From Pyxicephalus adspersus (Eukaryota > Chordata > Amphibia > Anura > Pyxicephalidae), in the NCBI RefSeq assembly GCF_032062135.1, contig NC_092859.1, positions 123,990,663-124,054,662 on the forward strand: DNA of 64,000 bases. Direction: 5' to 3'. Below the pieces are notes generated by a model. That model was not told the DNA's origin. It saw only the letters and a program-made list of their open reading frames with translations, and did not search any database. The position numbers and the translations under genes are program-made. Each line of letters opens with the position of its first letter. Position 1 is the stretch's first letter. Shown here in pieces: positions 55,101 to 63,087 of this stretch.

Positions 55101-58100
55101 CTAGTGGTATTGATCAACATCCCTAGGAATTGTTGAGCAAGCGTCACTGCAGAAATGAAAAGACAGGCAGAGCTGTGAAACAAAGATTGCCAATAAACCA
55201 AAAGTACCCAACAAGCAGAAAAAAAGAGAAGGTGGCTCTTGTTAGCAAATAAAATGATTGCCTCTGCTTTCACCCAGTGTTAGTCAGATTTTCCAGCTGA
55301 ACTATTCACAGCATAACAAATCCTACATGCACGTATCAGATCAGATGAAGGGTATAATGATTTTCACAAGTGTAACAGCCATCAGTGTCAGGTGTACAAG
55401 ATTTCTCACAAAACGAGTATGAAGATCATAACATGGATGGGTCTACCCAGCAGGACACCAACTCTGTGTACCATACAGATGATGATTGGAGTGTAAATTT
55501 TAGTATCATTGCACTTCTGTATACACAAGCAGCCAGTTTATTGCTAATCTACAAAATATATGAGAAAAGCTTACCTTAAGCACAACGTCGCCTTCCTGAA
55601 TATTTCCATCTCTCGCTGCCAGACTATCTTGAGAGATTTCCTTTACAAAAATATGGCTGGCTAATCTTAAACCATATTCTATGAAAACAAATCATACACA
55701 AAACTGTTATTCAAAAGGTATAATAGTATAGGAATGCAACTTTAAAATGATGCAGAGGGACAATGTGGACTTCTAAAGAAATTTTTGTATTTACATCATA
55801 ACACATTTCTTGACACGTTTCGCAAAATCAGCTTCATGAGAATAACATTTTAAGGAGACTTCATATTAATTATCTTTTTCAAAAACATCTTCATATCAAT
55901 TAAATATATTCTCATCAACTTTCATTTTGAGACACTCAGTTTAAACCAACCATGAGAGTGGTGGAAACCGATATGTGCCAGTGGAGATGTAGGATTTTGT
56001 AACTTATCCACCTCTTATGTTTAACACTCAAAAAACTCTTATTCAGTTCCAAGGAGGGCTGTGTCATTCGATGAAATCTTGAGTATATGCACTTATTATC
56101 CCCTCTAAATCTCCAATAGCTTTATGCCTCCATCACTCCTTTAGCAGTAGTAGGTTTTTATATGTATATATTTTTTTATATGTTTATAGATTTTGAACTA
56201 AAATTAAAATAAAGTAAAATTAAAAAAAAAACCCTGTAATGAAACCTTTTAGGTTTGGAGAAAAGAGATAGATGTGAATTGGGTGTGGTACAAATTCACA
56301 AATCCTACCTTGAAACGTAACTAAAAAGAAAAGAAAAAAGGACAAAAGAACTTTGAATTTTTTGTTGTAGTCCCCCATGCCACTTAAGTGTGCTCATGGA
56401 GACAGAACAGTGCTTAGAGCTAACATGGTGAACTATACCACTGTTTATATTAGGAAATACAACATGAAAACCTTTTGAACATTGATCACAATCATAGTAT
56501 ACATGTTATAAAGTATTTACAAGCTTCTAACAAATCATCCCAAATTTTTTTTCCTGCAGAGTGCCCCACAACTTCCTGTCTTCTAGAAAATCAATGTTGT
56601 GCAATTAGCCATACAAGTGCTGACGACAAGAACAATTATTTAGGAACATACCTTCATTTTTTCTAGATTTCACCAAGGTCACTTTGGTAGGTTTTGGAGG
56701 TTGACTGGAAGCGACAGATCTTCTGTCTGATCTAGGCGACAAACTTCTTTCTCTGCTGGCACTTCTGTCCCTTACCCAGCTCTTCTCACTCCTCCTGCTG
56801 GCACCAGGGCCACTCTGGGCACTTCTCTGGTCAGGCACCTCATCCTCATAACTGTCCTCCTCATTTTCAGAGGCTGGCTCTGGGTCAGGACGAACCACAG
56901 GAAGCTGGACTTTTTTCTTCCGTCGTATAGTCTGGAATAGGTTGACGAGAATGGTGAAAAAAGATGCCAAGTTTCATAATATAGGAAGCTGAATTGTAAT
57001 ACAATTACTAGTTGATCCATCAACCACTATGCAAAAAATATGTGGAAAGATTAAATTAGGTGTGTTAAGCAATTTGTTTCAATGAAAATGCTGATCATAC
57101 AAATTTCAGATCAATCTGAAGCCGCAAAGCCAGTCTCATAAAAATGCTGTCAGGGTGCCCAACTCTGAACAATGAATAAAATGATGCTGAATTTATGAAT
57201 TGGCTTAAACACTGTATGTATGGTATGTATGCCAAGTTAAAATATGTACCCCTGACATAATAGACATTTTAATCTTTAAAGTGGCAAGTTTAAAGCAACC
57301 ACATAAATAACTAGAAATCAATATCTGACCCGAGCAGACACTGTCTACTTAATGCTAAACATCTCTAACAAGCTTTTCAGGAAAGGCCTAAGTAAATCTT
57401 GGACTGTCGGCATAGGCTTGGGTCAAGACTCACAGCATAAAGAAATGACAGTAAACTGAAAATTGAGGAAATAAAATAAAGAAAAAGCTACTTACAATTT
57501 TGGCATTTTTACCACTCTTTCTCAACTGTTGAACAGCAAATGCATGTTCAACGTTATCCATTGACACTCCATTGACCATTGCAACACGGTCATTTTCCCT
57601 ACAAAGACAATATAGAAAGTGTTATTATTGTTAAATATAGTTTAGTTTTAACTTTTATTGATGCATTGCAAAGGCTTTCTGAGGTACAATGAACATGCAT
57701 TTTGGCACAACTTATACAAAGGCCCCTATAGATAATACAAGAAAATGAAGCTAACAATTAGCAATTAAGTGATCAAAACCAATTAAAAAAAAACATTCCT
57801 AACAATTTCTATTTTACCAAAAAGGAGGACCTTACTGGAGTTTTTCAATACCATTATCTAAGCTTCTCCACAGGTAAATATAACAATTAAATTCAATTTG
57901 AGTATATGGCCCGAACAGCACACAGACGTTAGATCTGTCTAAAAGCAGTGGAAAAGTGTTTGCACAGGCCCCTAGCTAACCTAATTTTTCCACATAGACA
58001 TAGACATAGGCTATGATCATACTGGCCATGAGGTTGTGGTGAGGTTATCACTTCCTCAGTGTTGTTGGTAAGTTATCTAACGGCTGACAATGCAAGCTTA

Positions 58101-61100
58101 CAGGGTTGTGCTCAGGTGCACCTGGGAAAGGTGTAAAGGTGCTCTTAAGGCAGAACTAAAGTAAAAATAAAACACTAGGAAGTAGTACTATTTGGCAAAG
58201 GACACATGCAATGCAGAGCCAGCAGCCAGGGATAATTTAACTCCTGTGCACGTTACATCCTCCAATCCCGAGAAGCCTCCATGAAAGCCCACTGTGGAGC
58301 CAGCGGTGAAGCTGGAGCCTTCCATGTGTGCACCAAGAACAGGTCCTGGACCTGTCATCTATGCATCACAACTGCATAGGATAAGAATGTGCTCAACACC
58401 CATCAACAGGAGTTCTGCTCTAAGATGTTGAAATATTGTTGCTTGAAATTACAGTTACGGGTAACATTTTTACACACGATAAATCAAGCAGCGTATTGTT
58501 TTATGGAGAAAGAAGAGGGGATGATGAGGAGGTGCCCCAATGTGGGCACAACAATAGTCCTCTGTAGCAATTGGTCATTTAGTGCAGGTCGCAGACCACT
58601 AAATGCACAAACTCCAGACCGCGCATGCGCGGGGAGCCGTGTGTCACTCAAAGCGGAAGAAATTTCCCCCCGAGTGATGTCATAATGCCAGAACCCGCCC
58701 ACTCTCCTATCGTAGGTCTGAGCCTGCGATGGGACAGTGGGCAGGTTATGTCCTGACAAACAGCCTGCCCACCGCCCTGAGCCTGCCATGTCACCGGGAG
58801 ACGTGGTCTGTGGCTCTGGCTGGTGTGCCCATACCCTCCAAGTGGGGTCCTGGGGGTTGGGGACCTCTGGTTTACAATGATGACAATGATGGCAAGACAT
58901 TGCTATGCAGTGTGCAGCTTCTCCTTCCAACAGTGCAAGGTGGATAAACACCATACTGGCCAATTTTATGCATCAAATTGTTCACTATGATGACTTTGGT
59001 AGTACATAAATTACAAGCAGACTGCAGAATCTCCTAAAATGTCTTTGGTACTCTAGAGCTAAAATGTGTCAACTTAAAACAGGTCTGTCCAACTCTAATC
59101 AGAACTTTTTAGATCAACCAGGTTGGCCGAGACTCCAAGGTAAGGCAAGAAGAACTAGGAACCCTTGGGTGGTCAACTCTTACCATGGATAAATCATCAG
59201 CCTTTACTAAAAAGTGAACCTTCAACAAAGCAGCTCATGGGGTCAACAAATAAAAAAACATGTTATTGATCATCTAAAGCCAAACATGGACTGTTTGGAT
59301 ATTGATTTAATCTTCCCACCACTAATAAAAAACAACAAGAGTGTTTTTTTTTTTTTTTTTAAAGCGCTATACCACTGTTTATATTAGGAAATACAACATG
59401 AAAACCTTTTGAACATTGATCACAATCATAGTATACATGTTATAAAGTATTTACAAGCTTCTAACAAATCATCCCAAATTTTTTTTCCTGCAGAGTGCCC
59501 CACAACTTCCTGTCTTCTAGAAAATCAATGTTGTGCAATTAGCCATACAAGTGCTGACGACAAGAACAATTATTTAGGAACATACCTTCATTTTTTCTAG
59601 ATTTCACCAAGGTCACTTTGGTAGGTTTTGGAGGTTGACTGGAAGCGACAGATCTTCTGTCTGATCTAGGCGACAAACTTCTTTCTCTGCTGGCACTTCT
59701 GTCCCTTACCCAGCTCTTCTCACTCCTCCTGCTGGCACCAGGGCCACTCTGGGCACTTCTCTGGTCAGGCACCTCATCCTCATAACTGTCCTCCTCATTT
59801 TCAGAGGCTGGCTCTGGGTCAGGACGAACCACAGGAAGCTGGACTTTTTTCTTCCGTCGTATAGTCTGGAATAGGTTGACGAGAATGGTGAAAAAAGATG
59901 CCAAGTTTCATAATATAGGAAGCTGAATTGTAATACAATTACTAGTTGATCCATCAACCACTATGCAAAAAATATGTGGAAAGATTAAATTAGGTGTGTT
60001 AAGCAATTTGTTTCAATGAAAATGCTGATCATACAAATTTCAGATCAATCTGAAGCCGCAAAGCCAGTCTCATAAAAATGCTGTCAGGGTGCCCAACTCT
60101 GAACAATGAATAAAATGATGCTGAATTTATGAATTGGCTTAAACACTGTATGTATGGTATGTATGCCAAGTTAAAATATGTACCCCTGACATAATAGACA
60201 TTTTAATCTTTAAAGTGGCAAGTTTAAAGCAACCACATAAATAACTAGAAATCAATATCTGACCCGAGCAGACACTGTCTACTTAATGCTAAACATCTCT
60301 AACAAGCTTTTCAGGAAAGGCCTAAGTAAATCTTGGACTGTCGGCATAGGCTTGGGTCAAGACTCACAGCATAAAGAAATGACAGTAAACTGAAAATTGA
60401 GGAAATAAAATAAAGAAAAAGCTACTTACAATTTTGGCATTTTTACCACTCTTTCTCAACTGTTGAACAGCAAATGCATGTTCAACGTTATCCATTGACA
60501 CTCCATTGACCATTGCAACACGGTCATTTTCCCTACAAAGACAATATAGAAAGTGTTATTATTGTTAAATATAGTTTAGTTTTAACTTTTATTGATGCAT
60601 TGCAAAGGCTTTCTGAGGTACAATGAACATGCATTTTGGCACAACTTATACAAAGGCCCCTATAGATAATACAATTTATTTCAAATATTTTACATGCCCT
60701 ATAAAGCTATAATAAGTAAACCTGAACCATGAAAAACACAAAGTATCTCTGTTCAAAAGGTGTTAATGTAGCGTTCGTACATTTTCAGCTAGCCATGCTA
60801 ATGCAGTTAAAATAAAACTAAGTGTGAACTGCATATGCATGAATTACACAATAACACCTTTCCTTTTAAAGACAAGTTTTTTTCTTTACAGGTTGACACT
60901 GCCTAACTTCAAACTGCAAAGGGAACCCTGCTTTAAAGTTTGAAATGAACAGAGGCAGCATGAAGTGTTATTGCAAAATCACTAAACGAAATCAGAGCAG
61001 ATGGCAGAGGAAAGCCAGTAAAAGAAAACCATGATGCATATAGTTCTTAGAAGGTGAAGAAAGTCCGCAGATATATTAGCTGAAATAACCTTACAGAGCT

Positions 61101-63087
61101 GCACTCTTCATAATGTTTCACCAGACAAGCGGCTTTTGGCGCAGGTTCCATAGATAAACAGTTGAGATCAGAAAGTTTACTTTAGTTCTGGGGAACTGCT
61201 CTGTTCACCTATCCTGACCAGCTCTCATCTAAATTAGTATTAATAATAATGTTCCAACAGCATGTGAGGAAGAACGAAGCTTCACAAGAAAAGAGAACAC
61301 CATTTAAACAAACTGCTTCCAACATGAAATGCAAACAAACCCAGGAATAACAGATATAACAGTTCTACTCATAGCACAAATAATCATATATCAAAGCAGA
61401 CCTTAACAATTCAGATGTAGAGAGTCAGGATAAAGGGATAGTAATACGTAAACAACAATATTAGGGGTCTGCTTAACTTAACCTAACATCTTCAGTTCCT
61501 TTCATGAATATAGAATGTAAAGCAGGCCCCTACAGATGTCACAGAATTGTTACTTTAAATGTTCTGGATTTTAGTTTCCAGTGACAGATAAACAAAGTGA
61601 TAAAATGGGCACTGTACACACAGCGTCATTCTGTTCAATGAAAGGGGACTGGGAGGGAACAAGTGGTACCCCGCTGTGCTCTTCTGTCTGTGCGGTCATT
61701 TATCAATCGTTTACCACACAGGAAGAGAAAGGGGAACTCACATTTTCCATTAGTAGAGTAAGGGGAAGGCTAGAACCCCTGTCAGATTTTATTTTGCTCT
61801 GTGTGTTTTGCCTAATACGCAGATTACATATATTTTATTATTGAGTGACTCTCTTGCTATCTTAACTTTTGTTAAGCAAGGCATACATGTAAAAGCAGAG
61901 TACCTGTGCTTCTTCTTCTACCAACCACCACTCTAATCATGAGAAATATTCCTCAAAGTCTGATGAGAAACAGGCAATTTTGAGTGTTAATCTGCTGAGC
62001 CCCCCACAGCTTCCATCAGAGGAACCAGTGATCTGAAATGTTTCCAAGCCTGCTGGGGCCACGAACTGGAGTGGAATTCGGAGGCACAGAGAAGCAGAGG
62101 TAACGTATGAGTACTTTTACTGATATGCCTTGTTTGAAAAACTTTAGCAATAGGTTCCCTATAAATGACCCAATCACCATATGGTCTTTATTGAACTGTA
62201 ATAATCTATAATAATGTGAAGAAAATAAGTACCAAGGGAAAGAGCTGCTATAGCCGACATCAAACAAATGGCTGTTTGGTGGGTTGTCTCCGGCTACATT
62301 ATTGTCAGCATCTTGAATCACTGGCCGAATACAAGGCCCCTGACCAGGAGCAAATACACCCCAAGCTAGATTAAAGGAAAATCTCTGACCAACAAGTATA
62401 CATCAAGTCAGGGTAGAGCAAAATCACTAGACAAGGAAAAGCATTTACATAGCAAATTCACTGGAAAGTCCCGACCATGAACAAATACAAGCTAAGCTGC
62501 TTTGGAGCTGATCAAAAACTAATATTCCCCAAGTTAGGGTAAAGAAAAATCTCAAACTGGGAACACGTAGACCTCAAACTAGGTGACAGCAAAGGATTGA
62601 AGATTTCAAATTACCACTTTTAGAAAATCAGTTATTTCTTGCGTTGTGTGGTATTGCCATTTCAAATTTCAATTTTAAGTAACAGCTCAGAAACACAACT
62701 ACATATAATGATAAGCATCAGACTTTGCAGCTCGAGAAACAAGCTAAATATAGAGGACTATAGGACCATGCTTTACAATTATACCCAAACTGTTCAATAC
62801 TAAATATATATAAAAAAAATACAAAAGCAAATAATACTACAATACATAACCCATTATATGGAAATAAATGACTGATTTATCTAAATGTAAATAAAAACAA
62901 AGTCCATGTGAAATATATATCCTTAGGCAATATCAATACAGAAAGCAAAACAGAAAACATACTGCAGCAGGCCTTCAGCAGGTCCTCCTTTGAGCACATC
63001 GGAGATGACTATTGATGTTTCTCCACTCTGGAAATGGGGGTTGTCTCTACCTCCAGATATTGCGATCCCAAATCCAAATCCTGGGGC
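33909..63087 (-). CDS. TJP1: TJP1 / ZO-1, partial gene (21 distinct coding exons; 5' and 3' ends missing)
   Basis: ZO-1 is the MAGUK scaffold of tight junctions. By established knowledge PDZ1 binds claudin tails, PDZ2 dimerises with ZO proteins and binds connexin 43, PDZ3 binds JAM, the GUK region binds occludin, and the tail binds F-actin. The exons listed separately encode, in order, most of PDZ1, a basic/acidic linker, PDZ2, an RS-rich linker, PDZ3, SH3, a GUK-like domain, an acidic region, the alpha motif and a Pro/Tyr-rich tail. Every junction has AG/GT sites with matching phase, and the concatenation is 4112 nt with no stop. Identity to vertebrate ZO-1 is very high throughout, so ZO-2 and ZO-3 are unlikely (both also lack the alpha motif). 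The first exon here starts mid-PDZ1, so upstream coding exons lie past the right edge. The tail and ZU5 exons were not found to the left. Two exons are present twice. Confidence 0.97.
35016..35110 (-). CDS. TJP1: TJP1 coding exon: tail, short exon
   Basis: This 95-nt exon encodes [20 protein letters not shown] and LYDQEKSTY with two bases of Arg carried over. Acceptor TATTCTAG, donor GTAAGG. It matches the ZO-1 tail segment before the EPQKPQ motif. Confidence 0.95.
35516..36385 (-). CDS. TJP1: TJP1 coding exon: long Pro/Tyr-rich tail
   Basis: This 870-nt exon (290 codons, phase 0 to 0) starts [20 protein letters not shown] and ends with [20 protein letters not shown] and DVNDVSVLK. Between lie repeated acidic/Tyr motifs ([20 protein letters not shown]) and proline-rich stretches. 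It is more diverged than the PDZ/GUK exons, as expected for the disordered ZO-1 tail, but both ends are strongly conserved. Acceptor CATCCAG, donor GTACCC. Confidence 0.97.
36910..37158 (-). CDS. TJP1: TJP1 cassette exon: alpha motif
   Basis: This 249-nt exon (83 codons, phase 0 at both ends) encodes [20 protein letters not shown] through [20 protein letters not shown] to [20 protein letters not shown] and DPAK. It corresponds to the roughly 80-residue alpha motif that mammals include or skip, giving ZO-1 alpha+ and alpha- isoforms in different epithelia and endothelia. Skipping here would also keep the frame. It is three codons longer than the mammalian exon as I remember it. Acceptor CTCCACAG, donor GTACCTG. 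Confidence 0.95.
38710..39057 (-). CDS. TJP1: TJP1 coding exon: acidic U6 region
   Basis: This 348-nt exon (116 codons, phase 0 to 0) encodes an acidic Ser/Tyr/Thr-rich region: [20 protein letters not shown], then [20 protein letters not shown] and [20 protein letters not shown]. Its end ([14 protein letters not shown]) matches the ZO-1 segment just before the alpha motif. The many Ser, Thr and Tyr residues suggest phosphorylation. A 28-base T run lies about 150 bp downstream in the intron (38529-38556). Confidence 0.97.
39565..39665 (-). CDS. TJP1: TJP1 coding exon: end of GUK and start of U6
   Basis: This 101-nt exon encodes [20 protein letters not shown] followed by [13 protein letters not shown]. 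It closes the GUK domain and starts the U6 region reported to regulate GUK-occludin binding. Acceptor GTTTGACAG, donor GTAAGA in phase 0. Confidence 0.97.
40493..40703 (-). CDS. TJP1: TJP1 coding exon: GUK-like domain, part 3
   Basis: This 211-nt exon encodes [20 protein letters not shown], then [20 protein letters not shown] and [20 protein letters not shown]. It completes most of the GUK fold to which the occludin coiled coil binds. Acceptor TTTAAAG is unusually purine-rich at its end but in frame; donor GTAAGT. Confidence 0.97.
41076..41158 (-). CDS. TJP1: TJP1 coding exon: GUK-like domain, part 2
   Basis: This 83-nt exon encodes [20 protein letters not shown] and IKQIIDR. The split first codon reads Arg (A + GA) where mammalian ZO-1 has Lys. 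Acceptor TCTCTAG, donor GTGAGTG, phase 0 exit. Confidence 0.96.
41279..41299. repeat. (TG)n microsatellite in a TJP1 intron
   Basis: About ten TG units between the exons at 41.1 and 41.7 kb. Confidence 0.85.
41699..41794 (-). CDS. TJP1: TJP1 coding exon: GUK-like domain, part 1
   Basis: This 96-nt exon encodes [20 protein letters not shown] and [11 protein letters not shown]. The segment FGPIADVAR sits where true guanylate kinases have a nucleotide-binding P-loop; the Gly/Lys pattern is absent, as is usual for ZO proteins, so this is a binding module rather than an enzyme. Confidence 0.97.
42476..42660 (-). CDS. TJP1: TJP1 coding exon: SH3-GUK hinge and start of GUK
   Basis: This 185-nt exon encodes [20 protein letters not shown], then [20 protein letters not shown] and [14 protein letters not shown]. 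It contains the basic hinge (U5 region) between SH3 and GUK. Acceptor TTCCTAG, donor GTATG; it enters with one base and leaves with one. Confidence 0.97.
43204..43423 (-). CDS. TJP1: TJP1 coding exon: SH3 domain
   Basis: This 220-nt exon encodes the SH3 domain of the MAGUK core, from [20 protein letters not shown] through [20 protein letters not shown] to [20 protein letters not shown]. Known work places binding of partners such as ZONAB here and an intramolecular link with GUK. Acceptor TTTTTTCAG, donor GTAAGAG. Confidence 0.97.
44334..44442 (-). CDS. TJP1: TJP1 coding exon: PDZ3, last part
   Basis: This 109-nt exon encodes [20 protein letters not shown] then [16 protein letters not shown], completing PDZ3. 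It leaves one base for the following Val codon. Acceptor TTCAACAG; the donor is GTTAGTG, which deviates from consensus only at the third base. Confidence 0.97.
45800..45950 (-). CDS. TJP1: TJP1 coding exon: PDZ3, first part
   Basis: This 151-nt exon encodes [20 protein letters not shown] and continues [20 protein letters not shown] to DQILR. GLRL is the ligand-binding loop of PDZ3, which binds JAM tails and packs against SH3-GUK in known structures. Donor GTAAGT, phase 0. Confidence 0.97.
46638..46694. repeat. Short tandem repeat (ATATCATTGTTTAACC)
   Basis: TTGCAATTATATCATTGTTT followed by AACC occurs twice and then a partial third ATCATTGTTTAACC. It directly precedes the MITE at 46.7 kb. 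Confidence 0.75.
46680..47255 (-). mobile_element. MITE-like element with long internal inverted repeat, in a TJP1 intron
   Basis: Read on the minus strand it starts TTAGCCTCCTGGGCGGTTCA and CTGCCTGGATTTATACGTC, a start I recognise as common in frog genomes, and ends near CCGCTGGTTAA. It contains the foldback at 46977-47210 and the CACTTGCCTGGTCCC motif shared with 6.6 kb. No coding sequence. Confidence 0.7.
46977..47210. repeat. Inverted repeat with arms of about 95-105 bp
   Basis: The left arm (46977-47072) carries TCTAAAAGTGGTACATT, TTCATGAAAATGTATTTTAC and GTTTGAAACACAAAATCATG. The right arm (47102-47210) carries their reverse complements, with a few mismatches and a short insertion, around a loop of about 30 bp. 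RNA from either strand would fold into a hairpin. Confidence 0.88.
47873..47978 (-). CDS. TJP1: TJP1 coding exon: linker before PDZ3, continued
   Basis: This 106-nt exon encodes [20 protein letters not shown] and then [14 protein letters not shown], a well-conserved ZO-1 segment just ahead of PDZ3. Acceptor CACTTTTAG, donor GTAAGTG. It both enters and leaves within a codon. Confidence 0.96.
48180..48490. repeat. Possible DNA-transposon remnant in a TJP1 intron
   Basis: GC-richer block starting CAGTGATAACTTGTCTAACG, reminiscent of Tigger-like ends, with no coding frame. Family assignment is uncertain. Confidence 0.3.
49697..49833 (-). CDS. TJP1: TJP1 coding exon: linker before PDZ3
   Basis: This 137-nt exon encodes a low-complexity, poorly conserved linker ([20 protein letters not shown], later [10 protein letters not shown]). 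The flanking KPGVSTPVK and KQTPPLP match vertebrate ZO-1, whereas the middle ([14 protein letters not shown]) looks lineage-specific. Acceptor TTTTTTAG, donor GTAAGA; frame continues on both sides. Confidence 0.93.
49905..50215. repeat. Dispersed retroposon-like repeat in a TJP1 intron
   Basis: Contains TTTATATAGCACTGACATAT, GGGGCTCACAATCTAATG, ACCCACACAAACACAGGGAG and CGCTGCAAGGGCCAGAGTGC, a motif order I recall from a widespread vertebrate repeat. The first part recurs at 53425-53480. Confidence 0.65.
51370..51870 (+). repeat. Second copy of the frog MITE-like repeat
   Basis: Starts CTTAAAGTAGACCTATCACC, then TTTTTACTTTACATAAAA, a run of A, CACATCCCAGGAGGCTCCTA and GCTGCTCCTTCTGCACATG. It matches the element at 411-1376 in reverse. 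It lies in the TJP1 intron between the exons at 49.7 and 53.1 kb. The end is approximate. Confidence 0.65.
53057..53201 (-). CDS. TJP1: TJP1 coding exon: RS-rich linker between PDZ2 and PDZ3
   Basis: This 145-nt exon encodes [20 protein letters not shown] followed by [20 protein letters not shown]. The Arg/Ser-dense sequence is the known disordered linker of ZO-1 and a likely phosphorylation region. The exon is locally GC-richer than its introns. Donor GTGATG leaves two bases that pair with the single leading base of the next exon. Confidence 0.95.
53425..53480. repeat. Fragment of the same dispersed repeat
   Basis: TTTATATAGCGCCAACATAT followed by TACGCAGCACTGTACATTAA matches the start of the copy at 49905. 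It sits in the short intron between two PDZ2-region exons. Confidence 0.6.
53541..53709 (-). CDS. TJP1: TJP1 coding exon: PDZ2, last part, and linker
   Basis: This 169-nt exon begins [20 protein letters not shown], the C-terminal helix and strand of PDZ2, continues [20 protein letters not shown] and ends in the linker SANASERD with one base carried over. Acceptor TTTTGCAG, donor GTATGG. Confidence 0.97.
55575..55678 (-). CDS. TJP1: TJP1 coding exon: PDZ2, first part
   Basis: This 104-nt exon encodes [20 protein letters not shown] and the following [15 protein letters not shown] is the PDZ2 carboxylate-binding loop. By known ZO biology PDZ2 mediates domain-swapped ZO dimers and connexin binding. 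It ends in phase 0 with Lys at donor GTAAGC. Confidence 0.97.
56652..56931 (-). CDS. TJP1: TJP1 coding exon: PDZ1-PDZ2 linker (copy A)
   Basis: Exact duplicate of 59586-59865, encoding the same basic/acidic/RS-rich linker with the same acceptor (CTATTCCAG) and donor (GTATG). Its exit phase matches the PDZ2 exon at 55575-55678. It could be joined to either copy of the preceding PDZ1 exon without breaking frame. Confidence 0.87.
57496..57598 (-). CDS. TJP1: TJP1 coding exon: PDZ1, last part (copy A)
   Basis: Exact duplicate of the exon at 60430-60532, with intact splice sites (acceptor TTTGTAG, donor GTAAG). It requires two carried-over bases. If spliced directly after the copy-B linker exon, which carries over only one, it is read out of frame and reaches TGA at the 26th codon. 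A functional mRNA can use this copy only if both copy-B exons are skipped. Confidence 0.85.
58141..58424. mobile_element. MITE-like element in the duplication spacer
   Basis: Begins CTCTTAAGGCAGAACTAAAG and ends GGAGTTCTGCTCTAAGATG, an imperfect inverted pair. The start resembles TTTAAAGCAGAACTAAATGC near 1370. No coding sequence. Confidence 0.55.
58555..58869 (-). mobile_element. hAT-type element fragment in the duplication spacer
   Basis: On the minus strand it starts CAGAGGTCCCCAACCCCCAG, the classical end of Charlie-like hAT elements, and contains GCCAGAGCCACAGACCACG, related to 10606-10882. The 159-codon minus-strand open frame over it is not a protein gene. The left limit is approximate. 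Confidence 0.65.
59586..59865 (-). CDS. TJP1: TJP1 coding exon: PDZ1-PDZ2 linker (copy B)
   Basis: This 280-nt exon starts in phase 0 ([10 protein letters not shown]) and ends after one base of a split Glu codon at donor GTATG. It encodes the flexible linker between PDZ1 and PDZ2: a basic start, an acidic patch ([11 protein letters not shown]), then Ser/Arg-rich sequence ([19 protein letters not shown]), the kind of region heavily phosphorylated in ZO-1. It is identical to 56652-56931. Confidence 0.9.
60430..60532 (-). CDS. TJP1: TJP1 coding exon: PDZ1, last part (copy B)
   Basis: This 103-nt exon encodes [20 protein letters not shown] and the end of PDZ1 ([12 protein letters not shown]). 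It needs two bases from the previous exon and ends in phase 0 at GTAAG. It lies inside the right-hand copy of the exact 1308-bp duplication and is base-for-base the same as 57496-57598. Being nearer the preceding PDZ1 exon, it is the copy a spliceosome would meet first. Confidence 0.9.
60675..62962. other. TJP1 intron between the two PDZ1 exons
   Basis: No exon seen. Holds the degenerate tandem repeat at 62341-62600. About 62030-62130 (CTGCTGGGGCCACGAACTGG ... AGGTAACGTATGAGTACTTT) resembles the tail end of a dispersed repeat. Confidence 0.45.
62341..62600. repeat. Degenerate tandem repeat, about 45-bp unit
   Basis: Four to six imperfect units with the recurring order ACAAATACA/AGTATACAT, CAAGTCAGGGTAGAGCAAAA or CAAGTTAGGGTAAAGAAAAA, TCTC/TCAC. 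It lies in the TJP1 intron 3' of the PDZ1 exon. Confidence 0.5.
62963..63087 (-). CDS. TJP1: TJP1 coding exon: PDZ1, first part
   Basis: This 125-nt exon begins in phase 0 after a TATAG acceptor and encodes a peptide starting [13 protein letters not shown]. The GFGF stretch is the carboxylate-binding loop of PDZ1, which binds claudin C-termini. It ends with two bases of a split Gln codon at donor GTATG. The residues GGPAEGLL fall where mammals have GGPAEGQL, a small substitution. It is the most upstream TJP1 exon in the window. Confidence 0.96.

Larger units (their letters stand above)
56433..57740. repeat. Exact 1308-bp duplication, copy A
   Basis: Every base compared by eye from CTATACCACTG to GATAATACAA matches 59367-60674 at a constant offset of 2934, with no indel or mismatch seen. 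It carries two TJP1 exons, the intron between them and flanking intron. Outside these limits the sequences diverge at once. Confidence 0.97.
57741..59366. other. Unique spacer between the two duplicated exon blocks
   Basis: Intronic sequence with no TJP1 exon. It holds a MITE-like element (58141-58424), a GC-rich hAT-type fragment (about 58555-58869) and an 18-base T run (59344-59361) next to the start of copy B. Confidence 0.7.
59367..60674. repeat. Exact 1308-bp duplication, copy B
   Basis: Same orientation as copy A and separated from it by 1626 bp of unique sequence. Its left junction lies just after an 18-base T run and AAAGCG; its right junction is in plain AT-rich intron. Absence of divergence in intronic DNA means a very recent event or an assembly duplication. 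Confidence 0.97.

Noticed and set aside
58484..58963. 159-codon minus-strand open frame
   Set aside because: Covers a hAT-type fragment; no transposase motifs and no homology recognised.
33909..63087. Assignment to TJP2 or TJP3
   Set aside because: The alpha motif, the acidic region and the tail match ZO-1 specifically, as do the PDZ3-SH3-GUK exons.
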